A DNA stretch of 64,000 nt, taken from contig JAZGUH010000327.1 in NCBI GenBank assembly GCA_037893225.1, forward strand, positions 1,240,001-1,304,000. The letters are read 5' to 3'. Made by a program: the position numbers and the translations under genes. Positions 10,203 to 19,448 of the stretch are shown one piece after another. How positions within the stretch are numbered: the first letter of the stretch is position 1; every line of letters begins with the position of its first letter. The stretch comes from Hippasteria phrygiana. Lineage: Eukaryota; Echinodermata; Asteroidea; Valvatida; Goniasteridae. Below the pieces are notes generated by a model, which saw nothing but the letters and a program-made list of their open reading frames with translations, had not been told where the DNA came from and did no database searches.

Positions 10203-11166
10203 ATGGCGAAAGTTAGAAAGCCAAATTTTTCCGAGAAAGAGAAATTACTTCTTCTAAGTGAGTGGGAGAAACGCCAGAGTATTCTGAAACCGCGATTCTC
10301 ATCTAAGATAACATCCCAGGCAAAACACAATGCCTGGCAGGAAATCGCAGACTCGTTGAATGCTCAGTTTCCTTCTGTACGCCGAGATGTATCTGAACTA
10401 CAAAAGAAGTGGCAAAACATGAACAGTAAGATGAAAGAGGAGACATCCAGACATCGCAAGGATTCATTGAAGACGGGTATGGGATTCATCTCTATTTACA
10501 CCAAGCATCGTTTTAATACCAGTCTAAATCATGGGACACATGTATATAGTGTTTCTGCAGCTCATAAGTAAATTAACTTTGGATCCCTCCCACCCTCCAC
10601 CTCCCGGCCAGCAAGTCTAAACTTGTTATTGAGATTCTTAATTCTGATTAATTATCTGATAAACTGTATGACAAATTTCAATTGAAAGGCTAACCGGTAA
10701 AGGTCTTTGAATTGCTTTTTTTTATTGCATAATACGCTCTTTCAACTTCCGGCAGTTCCCAAAATATGCCGCAATGGGAACAAAAAAGGGCTTACGTTTA
10801 ATATAGGCCTAGGCCCTATTGTACAATAATTTGAACATCGGACTTTTATTCCAATCTAGGCTTTAGTGAAATGTTTACCACAGTTGTTAGTCCAGATGAA
10901 GATTTACTCTTTTCGTTAGTCTGTTTATACTTGTATGATTTGAGTTGATTGCATGGTGATGTCAACCTGTTATTTGCTCTCTTTTATTTCAAGGGGGAGG
11001 GCCAGCACCACCTGATTTGTCTCCACTGGACCAGCGACTGATTACACTGGTAGGGGAGAATTCCCCCACTATAATTGGTATCAATGGTGGCGTTGATAGT
11101 CTAAGCCTTCCACTACCAGAGGAGCAGCCATCTAGGCCGTGGGCCAAGTCGCAAAAAGTGCTTTAG
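10203..11166 (+). CDS. Myb/SANT-like DNA-binding protein of Harbinger-transposon type (two exons)
   Basis: Exon 1 is 10203-10476 and exon 2 is 10994-11166, giving 148 residues. The intron (10477-10993) starts GTATGG and ends in a pyrimidine-rich tract before AG; splicing makes the junction K-T-G-G-G-P, typical of this family. Residues about 8-80 form a Myb/SANT-like (Myb_DNA-bind_5/NAIF1-type) domain with spaced tryptophans W21, W45 and W70, including AWQEIADSLNAQ and ELQKKWQNM. Exon 2 encodes a Pro-rich linker (PAPPDLSPLDQRL). In PIF/Harbinger elements such a protein is encoded beside the DDE transposase and helps it reach the nucleus and bind DNA; NAIF1 is a domesticated relative. No transposase is found here, so this is a transposon remnant or a host gene. 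The C-terminus is uncertain, since a further exon near 11547 is possible. Confidence 0.75.
10477..10993 (+). other. Intron of the Myb-like gene
   Basis: Donor GTATGG and acceptor CTCTCTTTTATTTCAAG restore the reading frame from the Myb domain into the Gly/Pro-rich segment. Read through without splicing, the frame adds 31 unrelated codons and stops at 10571. Confidence 0.75.
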
Positions 11167-11546
11167 TTTTGAATTTTCGTTACGTACCTCAGCAATAAAC
11201 CTACCTGCAAATCATATTAAAACGAAGCCAAAAATAGACTGAATTGTGTGAACCTTGTTCGTTTTGTCTTGTTTTGTTTTGTTTGCTTTTATGTAGTAGT
11301 AAAAAGTTCGGGCTTAAAAAATTCCTTCAAAGCTCTATTTTTTGGAGTACGTGGCTTTCAAAAAAAGTCGGGTCCCTCTGCTATTGATCAATGTTAATGT
11401 ATTGGTGCGTCTGGTAACAAGATGTTGCGCAATCCAAGATGGCGACGTCCGGAGGTGACGGACATGACACGCATTCGTGATTTCGGTGCATAATACATGT
11501 TGCACAATCTGCCAAAGGAAAAAGTGTTCCCCTTTACTGAAACGTC
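11167..11546. other. Stretch 3' of the Myb-like exon 2
   Basis: Mostly T-rich non-coding sequence. AAGATGGCGAC at 11436-11446 resembles a YY1 site/5' end of a gene, but the frame it opens stops after 13 codons. Confidence 0.3.
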
Positions 11547-11657
11547 ATGGAACAAGGCGACACACTGTGTGCAAAGGGGGACCAACTGGACAGCAATTTC
11601 GCCGAGATCGCTCGTGCAGTAGCGGCGACTGCGGATGTCTATCTGCGGCCGTGTTAA
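11547..11657 (+). CDS. Short coding-like segment, possible terminal exon of the Myb-like gene
   Basis: An ATG-started frame of 36 codons contains QLDSNFAEIARAVAATADVY, an amphipathic-helix pattern like the C-terminal helix of many Harbinger Myb-like proteins. It ends 54 nt before AATAAA. If it belongs to the upstream gene, exon 2 must use an internal donor before its stop at 11164; I cannot pick one with confidence. It may equally be chance or a separate remnant. Confidence 0.3.
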   Translation: MEQGDTLCAKGDQLDSNFAEIARAVAATADVYLRPC

Positions 11658-11711
11658 CAAGCGCTGGGTTTCATCGGGAATGCTGTGTAATCTCACTTAT
11701 TTCATTACTTT

Positions 11712-11717
11712 AATAAA
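11712..11717 (+). terminator. Possible poly(A) signal
   Basis: AATAAA follows the short coding-like segment at a distance usual for a last exon. This is weak on its own in AT-rich DNA. Confidence 0.3.
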
Positions 11718-11947
11718 ATTGTAAGCCAGGCATCTCGACTAATATTATTTGTTAACAAGATATAAAGACTTTCATTCAGTAGTAAGTAAAATTAAGGCAT
11801 ACTTGTATGGGGGAAGGGCGGTAGCTTTATCCGAACAAATCAATTTTAAACTTTTTACGATATTGAACAATTTACGCATAATTCAAAAGACATGTATTTT
11901 TTTCAAAGAATTTTATGAAAATCAGGTCAGAAGGAACGAGTACAGAA

Positions 11948-11986
11948 CCCCCCCCCCCCAATAAATAAATAAATAAAATAAAATTA
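11948..11986. repeat. C12 homopolymer followed by AATA microsatellite
   Basis: Twelve C residues (11948-11959) are followed directly by AATA-type tetranucleotide repeats. Confidence 0.9.
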
Positions 11987-12682
11987 GTGTTAATGAAACC
12001 ATGCCTGACAACATTTTGAAATTATAGCTCGTGGGGCCATGCATTTTTACGAGGAATCTGGGTTAAATATTATGGGTGCACATTTTCATTTTTACTACTA
12101 GTACTACAAGTTATATTAGCTCATTATGAAAACCAAAGCAAACATTTAAGTGAGACTGAGCTGTTCTAGTAATCCTTATGTTCATCTTAATTGTCTTTAC
12201 TAGTTAAAGATGCTTTCTGTGTTTTAGTGTAGTTTAATTTATTTAAAAAGAAAGCAAATATGTATTGAACTTGTGCTTCATATCAGAATATTCCTGAGAG
12301 GTATTCATTGTTTATAGTAGTCTTATCAGTATACAGATGTACACACCTGTTCCATGTCATTCTACCTCATTTTAAAAAGGCAACTTAAAGGAAACATGAT
12401 TTAGGATTTATATTGCATTATTCCTGCTTAAAACAATAAAGTATTATCTTGACAATGATATTTTGTGTCCAGAGACAATTATTTCCCAGATTGAATATGA
12501 GAAAACAATTTTTGAAAAAGTTTGTCCAAGCTACTCCGCCCCCTGAGTGGGACCCTCATTAACATAAGTGTGTGACGTAGATCGAGGCACATTACCCATT
12601 CATCACGGGTATGCATTGTGTGTACATTGTACGGCGAACATTCTTCGTCCAAAATCTAAGCAAAATATAGTGTTTTTCGGCC
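11987..12682. other. Non-genic stretch before the H1 array
   Basis: AT-rich single-copy sequence; no gene, RNA or repeat recognised. Confidence 0.4.
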
Positions 12683-12814
12683 ATGCCGACAAGGTGTGTG
12701 GCTGCTGGGTGCAACAAAACAACGACGGGTGGAGTAAGTCTTCATTTATTTCCAACTTTCCAAATCATGCACAAGCAATCTGGACCGCTTTCAAAATCTG
12801 GGAATGTCCCCTGA
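12683..12814 (+). pseudogene. THAP-type zinc-finger fragment, frameshifted
   Basis: The frame opens MPTRCVAAGCNKTTTGGVSL followed by HLFP. This is the usual start of a THAP domain: Cys5-x4-Cys10, then GVSLHxFP. After about 12760 the open frame loses THAP character, while another frame reads FPNHAQAIWTAFKIWECP, which suits the next part of a THAP domain (FP...W). A one-base shift near the FP segment would explain this. The distal Cys-x2-His pair is not seen. The H1 repeat unit starts at 12762, inside this fragment, so all units carry only its second part. It is not a working THAP gene. Confidence 0.55.
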
Positions 12815-13044
12815 AAAAGCAAAAGTTAAAATAAGCAGGAATAAAAACACAAAATATGCGAAAAGTTCCAAAATCGTGCAGCGCACAAGTGCACGTTGTG
12901 TTTCGGTTGGTTGGGCAGCATGAATGGGTACGCAAACTTCGGAGGGCCGCAATGGCTCTTATAGGGGCACCCACTGCTTTCAGTAAGCATTATTAGTTTG
13001 GCTTGTCACTACGGTTCAACTTGCTAGAGAAATTCAGACCAACT

Positions 13045-13620
13045 ATGGCTTCGTCTGCGGTTACCAAAACTAAAGCCGTGTCTACTCTTCAAATGATCAG
13101 GGTGGCCCTTGGTGGCAAAGGCGGCTGCTCCTCTCAAGCCATTAAGAAGTATCTCGCGGATAATTTCAATGTAGATCTCCAAACGAAGGCCGGAACCATC
13201 CGCAACGCTTTCAACTCCGGCGTGGACAAGGGTCAACTCATTCGCACCAAGGGTAAGGGAGCCGCCGGTTCCTTCAAGCTGGACACAGCCAAGGAAAAGG
13301 CCGACGCCAAGGTAGCCAAGGAGAAAGAGAGAAGCAAGGCCAAGAAGTAGAAGGAACGGCTCAAGCAAACTGAACTCAAGGCCAAGAAAGCCGAAAAGAC
13401 CAAGAGAGCCCGGCTGGAGAATACCAAGAAACCCGTAGCCAAGAAGTTGCTCAAGAAATCCGGCAAGAAAACTCCCTCCAAGCCAGCTAAGCCGTCAACC
13501 AAGAAACCCGTTTCCAAGTCCACCAAGACAGCCGTCAAGCCTACAAAAGCTAAACCGGCCAAGAAGACAGCCACCAAGAACACCTCGACTAACTCAAAGA
13601 AGACGTCATCCAAGAAATAG
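13045..13620 (+). pseudogene. Linker histone H1 pseudogene, array-edge copy 1
   Basis: Aligned with the intact copies, this one lacks 9 bp (residues Ile22-Ser24, in the first helix region of the globular domain). It also has Lys19 to Arg, Ala93 to Val, a GAG-to-TAG stop at codon 105 (13348-13350) and Lys129 to Asn. The frame is otherwise open to the normal TAG at 13618-13620, and the 3' stem-loop (13654-13669) and AC box (12845-12853) are intact. A product from it would keep most of the globular domain but lose nearly all of the basic tail. Its promoter has GTTGG where most copies have ATTGG. Confidence 0.92.
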
Positions 13621-13669
13621 CCGTTCTTCAGAGAAAACTACTACAAAACAAACGGCTCTATTCAGAGCC

Positions 13670-14980
13670 ACCACATTTACAAAAGAGATATTTTCTTATC
13701 CAGTTGCCATCTTAAGATCCACTTTATCAATTCCCCTGCAAAACAAGGGAATACCTTGAATCGTCACGAAAATAATAATGGGCTAATCAAAGGATACATT
13801 ATATAATTCAATGGAATTCATGTCAGTCAGGCAAACATGTCAGTAAGCAATTTTTTTAAGCAAAAGAAATCAAAACCCCAAATAGCCACCAATAGATCAA
13901 TGATTTCTACGTTGTAGGAAAGAGAATTGGAAATTTGTCAAACTCACTTTACACGGTCTTTCGTTGAAATTTTTGGTTAGCAAATCTGAATATTTGGCAC
14001 ACTTTTAGGACATGTACAAGAGAGCATGACTCACACGATTCAAAGGGCCTGTTCGAGTTGACGGACGCACAATTGTTTTCCCTGGTAATTTTCCATAAAT
14101 ATTTTTCAACCAAACAATCAGTAGCCATGTTTTTGGCATGACAGAGGAGAGCGCAGCCGAAAGGCAATACAATCTGACACCTTACAATTTGTCAAATTCA
14201 AGCCGGATTGTGGGGGCGCTATGCCAACAACTTTAACAGTCAGTCTGGTACCTCGTTAACAATTCATGTCATCTGACGAAGGAGCCGCACGAAAACTGTA
14301 GCTATATTTCGGGGCCTTTGCAGTGGTTTGACATAAAATTTCCCTCTTTCATTAATTAGGCTCAGAATTTTCTGCGGAATGAACTCTGCCTGCTCTCAAA
14401 AGAATATTAAAAAACGCCACCACCACCACCAACAACAACAGCAATAGCAACAACAACAAAACAATAAACAACAAAAACAGTAGCCACGAGTAGTAATTAT
14501 TGTAGTTTTGTTTTTCCCAATTTATATCAAAGCCGATAAAGCCCCATTGTATGTTATATGTATTGATAGGCGTTCGGTAAAGCCTACGGAAAGCGGTGCC
14601 AAATAGAAACTAGATTGAACCAGCCAGTAAGTGATTTGTAATTAATTATCAGCAAGTAATTACGTTTTGAAAGAAGAAGAAATCAAAAACTCAAATGTAA
14701 TTTCTTGATTTCCTTAATTGTACGGCTCCAAAAGCAAATTATGTGTGTTTTCCCTAGATTTTTCTTTGTTGTTATTTGTTCCAAATTATTTTGAGAGCAG
14801 GCAAAATACATTCCGCAGAAAATGTTGTGCCTATTCAGCCTTTAAGATCAGGCAACGGCGTTGTTAACTCTTTAGAATCTCATACTATTGGAAAGACAAA
14901 ATCATGCACAAGCAATATGGACCGCTTTCAAAATCTGGGAATGTCCCCTGAAAAAGCAAAAGTTAAAATAAGCAGGAATA
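13670..14980. repeat. Edge-type spacer with internal inverted repeat
   Basis: This first spacer keeps features lost elsewhere. Arms at 14357-14408 and 14783-14833 are imperfect inverted repeats (both contain GAGAGCAGGC, CATTCCGCAGAAAAT and GCCTA on opposite strands). In later long spacers the left arm has lost its CTGCGGAATG part, and in short spacers it is gone. The ~420-bp foldback may be a relic mobile element. The CCACCACCACC/CAA triplet tract lies between the arms. Confidence 0.6.
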
Positions 14981-15181
14981 AAAACACAACATATGCGAAA
15001 AGTTCCAAAATCGTGCAGCGCACAAGTGCACGTTGTGTTTCGGTTGGTTGGGCAGCATGAATGGGTACGCAAACTTCGCAGGGCCGCAATGGCTCTTATA
15101 GGGGCACCCCCTGCTTTCAGTTAGCATTATTAGTTTGGCTTGTCACTACGGTTCAACTTGCTGGAGAAATTCAGACTAACT

Positions 15182-15766
15182 ATGGCTTCGTCTGCGGTTA
15201 CCAAAACTAAAGCCGTGTCTACTCTTCAAATGATCAAGGTGGCAATCGCGTCCCTTGGTGGCAAAGGCGGCTGCTCCTCTCAAGCCATTAAGAAGTATCT
15301 CGCGGATAATTTCAATGTAGATCTCCAAACGAAGGCCGGAACCATCCGCAACGCTTTCAACTCCGGCGTGGACAAGGGTCAGCTCATTCGCACCAAGGGT
15401 AAGGGAGCCGCCGGTTCCTTCAAGCTGGACACAGCCAAGGAAAAGGCCGACGCCAAGGCAGCCAAGGAGAAAGAGAGAAGCAAGGCCAAGAAGGAGAAGG
15501 AACGGCTCAAGCAAACTGAACTCAAGGCCAAGAAAGCCGAAAAGACCAAGAGAGCCCGGCTGGAGAAGACCAAGAAACCCGTAGCCAAGAAGTTGCTCAA
15601 GAAATCCGGCAAGAAAACTCCCTCCAAGCCAGCTAAGCCGTCAACCAAGAAACCCGTTTCCAAGTCCACCAAGACAGCCGTCAAGCCTACAAAAGCTAAA
15701 CCGGCCAAGAAGACAGCCACCAAGAACACCTCGACTAACTCAAAGAAGACGTCATCCAAGAAATAG
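15182..15766 (+). CDS. Linker histone H1, copy 2 (first intact copy)
   Basis: Linker histones bind nucleosomal linker DNA at the dyad and compact chromatin. The 194-residue frame is intronless. Residues about 11-84 form the H1/H5 winged-helix globular domain (SSQAIKKYLADNF, KGKGAAGSFKL). The N-terminal tail is only ~10 residues, against 20-40 in most animal H1s. Residues ~86-130 are a Lys/Glu/Arg-rich, probably helical segment. Residues ~131-194 are a classical Lys/Pro/Ala/Ser/Thr tail with TPSKP and STKKP motifs. Cys31 is unusual. The ATG was chosen because it has A at -3 and G at +4; an upstream in-frame TTG does not count in animals. The leader has ACTAACT before the ATG where others have ACCAACT. 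The promoter carries GTTGG (no CCAAT core) and an altered AC box (AAACACAAC). Stem-loop at 15800-15815. Confidence 0.96.
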   Translation: MASSAVTKTKAVSTLQMIKVAIASLGGKGGCSSQAIKKYLADNFNVDLQTKAGTIRNAFNSGVDKGQLIRTKGKGAAGSFKLDTAKEKADAKAAKEKERSKAKKEKERLKQTELKAKKAEKTKRARLEKTKKPVAKKLLKKSGKKTPSKPAKPSTKKPVSKSTKTAVKPTKAKPAKKTATKNTSTNSKKTSSKK

Positions 15767-17320
15767 CCGTTCTTCAGAGAAAACTACTACAAAACAAACG
15801 GCTCTATTCAGAGCCACCACATTTACAAAAGAGATATTTTCTTATCCAGTTGCCATCTTAAGATCCACTTTATCAATTCCCCTGCAAAACAAGGGAATAC
15901 CTTGAATCGTCACGAAAATAATAATGGGCTAATCAAAGGATACATTATATAATTCAATGGAATTCATGTCAGTCAGGCAAACATGTCAGTAAGCAATTTT
16001 TTTAAGCAAAAGAAATCAAAACCCCAAATAGCCACCAATAGATCAATGATTTCTACGTTGTAGGAAAGAGAATTGGAAATTTGTCAAACTCACTTTACAC
16101 GGTCTTTCGTTGAAATTTTTGGTTAGCAAATCTGAATATTTGGCACACTTTTAGGACATGTACAAGAGAGCATGACTCACACGATTCAAAGGGCCTGTTC
16201 GAGTTGACGGACGCACAATTGTTTTCCCTGGTAATTTTCCATAAATATTTTTCAACCAAACAATCAGTAGCCATGTTTTTGGCATGACAGAGGAGAGCGC
16301 AGCCGAAAGGCAATACAATCTGACACCTTACAATTTGTCAAATTCAAGCCGGATTTTGTGTGCGCTATGCCAACAACTTTAACAGTCAGTCTGGTACCTG
16401 GTTAACAATTCATGTCATCTGACGAAGGAGCCGCACGAAAACTGTAGCTATATTTCGGGGCCTTTGCAGTGGTTTGACATAAAATTTCCCTCTTTTATTC
16501 ATTAGACTCTGCCTGCCCTCAAAAATATATAATAGAACGCCACCACCACCACCACCAACAACAATACCAACAACAACAACAAAACAATAAACAACAAAAA
16601 CAGTAGCCACGAGTAGTAATTATTGTAGTTTTGTTTTTTCCCAATTTATATCAAAGCCGATAAAGCCCCATTGTATGTTATATGTATTGATATATAGGCG
16701 TTCGGTAAAGCCTACGGAAAGCGGTGCCAAATAGAAACTAGATTGAACCAGCCAGTAAGTGATTTGTAATTAATTATCAGCAAGTAATTACGTTTTGAAA
16801 GAAGAAGAAATCAAAAACTCAAATGTAATTTCTTGATTTCCTTAATTGTACGGCTCCAAAAGCAAATTATGTGTGTTTTCCCTTGATTTTTCTTTGTTGT
16901 TATTTGTTCCAAATTATTTTGAGAGCAGGCAAAATACATTCCGCAGAAAATGTTGTGCCTATTCAGCCTTTAAGATCAGGCAACGGCGTTGTTAACTCTT
17001 TAGAATCTCATACTATTGGAAAGACAAAATCATGCACAAGCAATCTGGACCGCTTTCAAAATCTGGGAATGTCCCCTGCACAAGGAAAAGGTAAAATAAG
17101 CAGGAATAAAAACACAAAATATGCGAAAAGTTCCAAAATCGTGCAGTGCACTTGCAGCGCACAAGTGCACGTTGTGTTTCGGTTGATTGGGCAGCATGAA
17201 TGGGTACGCAAACTTCGCAGGGCCGCAATGGCTCTTATAGGGGCACCCACTGCTTTCAGTTAGCATTATTAGTTTGGCTTGTCACTACGGTTCAACTTGC
17301 TGGAGAAATTCAGACCAACT

Positions 17321-17905
17321 ATGGCTTCGTCTGCGGTTACCAAAACTAAAGCCGTGTCTACTCTTCAAATGATCAAGGTGGCAATCGCGTCCCTTGGTGG
17401 CAAAGGCGGCTGCTCCTCTCAAGCCATTAAGAAGTATCTCGCGGATAATTTCAATGTAGATCTCCAAACGAAGGCCGGAACCATCCGCAACGCTTTCAAC
17501 TCCGGCGTGGACAAGGGTCAGCTCATTCGCACCAAGGGTAAGGGAGCCGCCGGTTCCTTCAAGCTGGACACAGCCAAGGAAAAGGCCGACGCCAAGGCAG
17601 CCAAGGAGAAAGAGAGAAGCAAGGCCAAGAAGGAGAAGGAACGGCTCAAGCAAACTGAACTCAAGGCCAAGAAAGCCGAAAAGACCAAGAGAGCCCGGCT
17701 GGAGAAGACCAAGAAACCCGTAGCCAAGAAGTTGCTCAAGAAATCCGGCAAGAAAACTCCCTCCAAGCCAGCTAAGCCGTCAACCAAGAAACCCGTTTCC
17801 AAGTCCACCAAGACAGCCGTCAAGCCTACAAAAGCTAAACCGGCCAAGAAGACAGCCACCAAGAACACCTCGACTAACTCAAAGAAGACGTCATCCAAGA
17901 AATAG
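17321..17905 (+). CDS. Linker histone H1, copy 3
   Basis: Protein identical to 15182-15766. The promoter has ATTGG (17186-17190), the inverted CCAAT box. An 11-bp insertion near 17147-17157, unique to this copy, moves the AC box (17110-17118) to 211 bp before the ATG instead of 200. The upstream sequence CTGCACAAGGAAAAGG is shared only with copy 6. Stem-loop at 17939-17954; a long spacer follows. Confidence 0.97.
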   Translation: MASSAVTKTKAVSTLQMIKVAIASLGGKGGCSSQAIKKYLADNFNVDLQTKAGTIRNAFNSGVDKGQLIRTKGKGAAGSFKLDTAKEKADAKAAKEKERSKAKKEKERLKQTELKAKKAEKTKRARLEKTKKPVAKKLLKKSGKKTPSKPAKPSTKKPVSKSTKTAVKPTKAKPAKKTATKNTSTNSKKTSSKK

Positions 17906-17975
17906 CCGTTCTTCAGAGAAAACTACTACAAAACAAACGGCTCTATTCAGAGCCACCACATTTACAAAAGAGATA

Positions 17976-19248
17976 TTTTCTTATCCAGTTGCCATCTTAA
18001 GATCCACTTTATCAATTCCCCTGCAAAACAAGGGAATACCTTGAATCGTCACGAAAATAATAATGGGCTAATCAAAGGATACATTATATAATTCAATGGA
18101 ATTCATGTCAGTCAGGCAAACATGTCAGTAAGCAATTTTTTTAAGCAAAAGAAATCAAAACCCCAAATAGCCACCAATAGATCAATGATTTCTACGTTGT
18201 AGGAAAGAGAATTGGAAATTTATCAAACTCACTTTACACGGTCTTTCGTTGAAATTTTTGGTTAGCAAATCTGAATATTTGGCACACTTTTAGGACATGT
18301 ACAAGAGAGCATGACTCACACGATTCAAAGGGCCTGTTCGAGTTGACGGACGCACAATTGTTTTCCCTGGTAATTTTCCATAAATATTTTTCAACCAAAC
18401 AATCAGTAGCCATGTTTTTGGCATGACAGAGGAGAGCGCAGCCGAAAGGCAATACAATCTGACACCTTACAATTTGTCAAATTCAAGCCGGATTTTGTGT
18501 GCGCTATGCCAACAACTTTAACAGTCAGTCTGGTACCTGGTTAACAATTCATGTCATCTGACGAAGGAGCCGCACGAAAACTGTAGCTATATTTCGGGGC
18601 CTTTGCAGTGGTTTGACATAAAATTTCCCTCTTTTATTCATTAGACTCTGCCTGCCCTCAAAAATATATAATAGAACGCCACCACCACCACCACCAACAA
18701 CAATACCAACAACAACAACAAAACAATAAACAACAAAAACAGTAGCCACGAGTAGTAATTATTGTAGTTTTGTTTTTTCCCAATTTATATCAAAGCCGAT
18801 AAAGCCCCATTGTATGTTATATGTATTGATATATAGGCGTTCGGTAAAGCCTACGGAAAGCGGTGCCAAATAGAAACTAGATTGAACCAGCCAGTAAGTG
18901 ATTTGTAATTAATTATCAGCAAGTAATTACGTTTTGAAAGAAAAAGAAATCAAAAACTCAAATGTAATTTCTTGATTTCCTTAATTGTACGGCTCCAAAA
19001 GCAAATTATGTGTGTTTTCCCTTGATTTTTCTTTGTTGTTATTTGTTCCAAATTATTTTGAGAGCAGGCAAAATACATTCCGCAGAAAATGTTGTGCCTA
19101 TTCAGCCTTTAAGATCAGGCAATGGCGTTGTTAACTCTTTAGAATCTCATACTATTGGAAAGACAAAATCATGCACAAGCAATCTGGACCGCTTTCAAAA
19201 TCTGGGAATGTCCCCTGCAGAAGCAAAAGGTAAAATAAGCAGGAATAA
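17976..19248. repeat. Long-type H1 spacer (representative)
   Basis: Between the 3' processing signals of copy 3 and the AC box of copy 4. Long spacers of this kind follow copies 2-9, 11, 13, 15, 16, 18, 19 and 21-24 (23 bp shorter after copy 5). Near the start is a TTCCC...GGGAA hairpin. In the middle lies a CCA/CAA triplet tract, here about 18679-18741. Minus-strand open frames of 72 and 66 codons and a plus-strand frame of 105 codons recur in most units, but they have no recognisable domain. The last of these overlaps the promoter of the next gene. I see no gene in the spacer. Confidence 0.85.
18679..18741. repeat. CCA/CAA triplet microsatellite in spacer (representative)
   Basis: Six CCA units followed by mostly CAA units. 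Spacers after copies 2-8 and 22-24 have this form. Spacers after copies 9, 11, 13, 15, 16, 18, 19 and 21 have one CCA changed to ACA-type sequence, a marker of the central zone. Confidence 0.85.
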
Positions 19249-19369
19249 AAACACAAAATATGCGAAAAGTTCCAAAATCGTGCAGCGCACAAGTGCACGT
19301 TGTGTTTCGGTTGATTGGGCAGCATGAATGGGTACGCAAACTTCGCAGGGCCGCAATGGCTCTTATAGG
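19249..19369 (+). promoter_or_regulatory. H1 promoter, CCAAT class (representative, copy 4)
   Basis: AAACACAAA at 19249-19257 is the H1-specific AC box, ATTGG at 19314-19318 is an inverted CCAAT box, and TATAGG at 19364-19369 is a TATA-like box. They lie 200, 135 and 85 bp before the ATG. A start at CATTATT (A at 19393) would give a TATA-to-start distance of 29 nt and a 56-nt leader. The AC-box, CCAAT, TATA order is that of known animal H1 promoters. The same class precedes copies 3-8, 10, 12, 14, 16, 17, 19, 20 and 22-25. Confidence 0.75.
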
Positions 19370-19448
19370 GGCACCCACTGCTTTCAGTTAGCATTATTAG
19401 TTTGGCTTGTCACTACGGTTCAACTTGCTGGAGAAATTCAGACCAACT

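Noticed and set aside
12568..12834. 88-codon frame ending at the array boundary
   Set aside because: Only its last ~20 codons (the THAP-like continuation) look meaningful; the rest is out of frame with the THAP start and has no ATG-supported gene structure.
17279..17320. In-frame N-terminal extension of H1 by 14 codons starting at TTG
   Set aside because: It begins with a non-ATG codon and lies in the predicted leader. The ATG at 17321 has a good context and gives a normal H1 start.
17518..17898. Minus-strand open frames of 122-126 codons across every H1 gene
   Set aside because: They are antisense shadows of the Lys-rich coding region; Leu/Ala/Val-rich translation follows from AAG/GCC codons read backwards.
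18234..18452. 72-codon minus-strand frame in each spacer
   Set aside because: No domain recognised, and single-base changes break it in the unit after copy 24 without other consequence.
18549..18749. 66-codon minus-strand frame with a glycine run
   Set aside because: The glycines come from the CCA microsatellite, and the frame is absent from short spacers.
19010..19327. Plus-strand 105-codon frame before most H1 copies
   Set aside because: It overlaps the AC box and CCAAT region, has no recognisable domain, and its conservation is explained by unit homogeneity.
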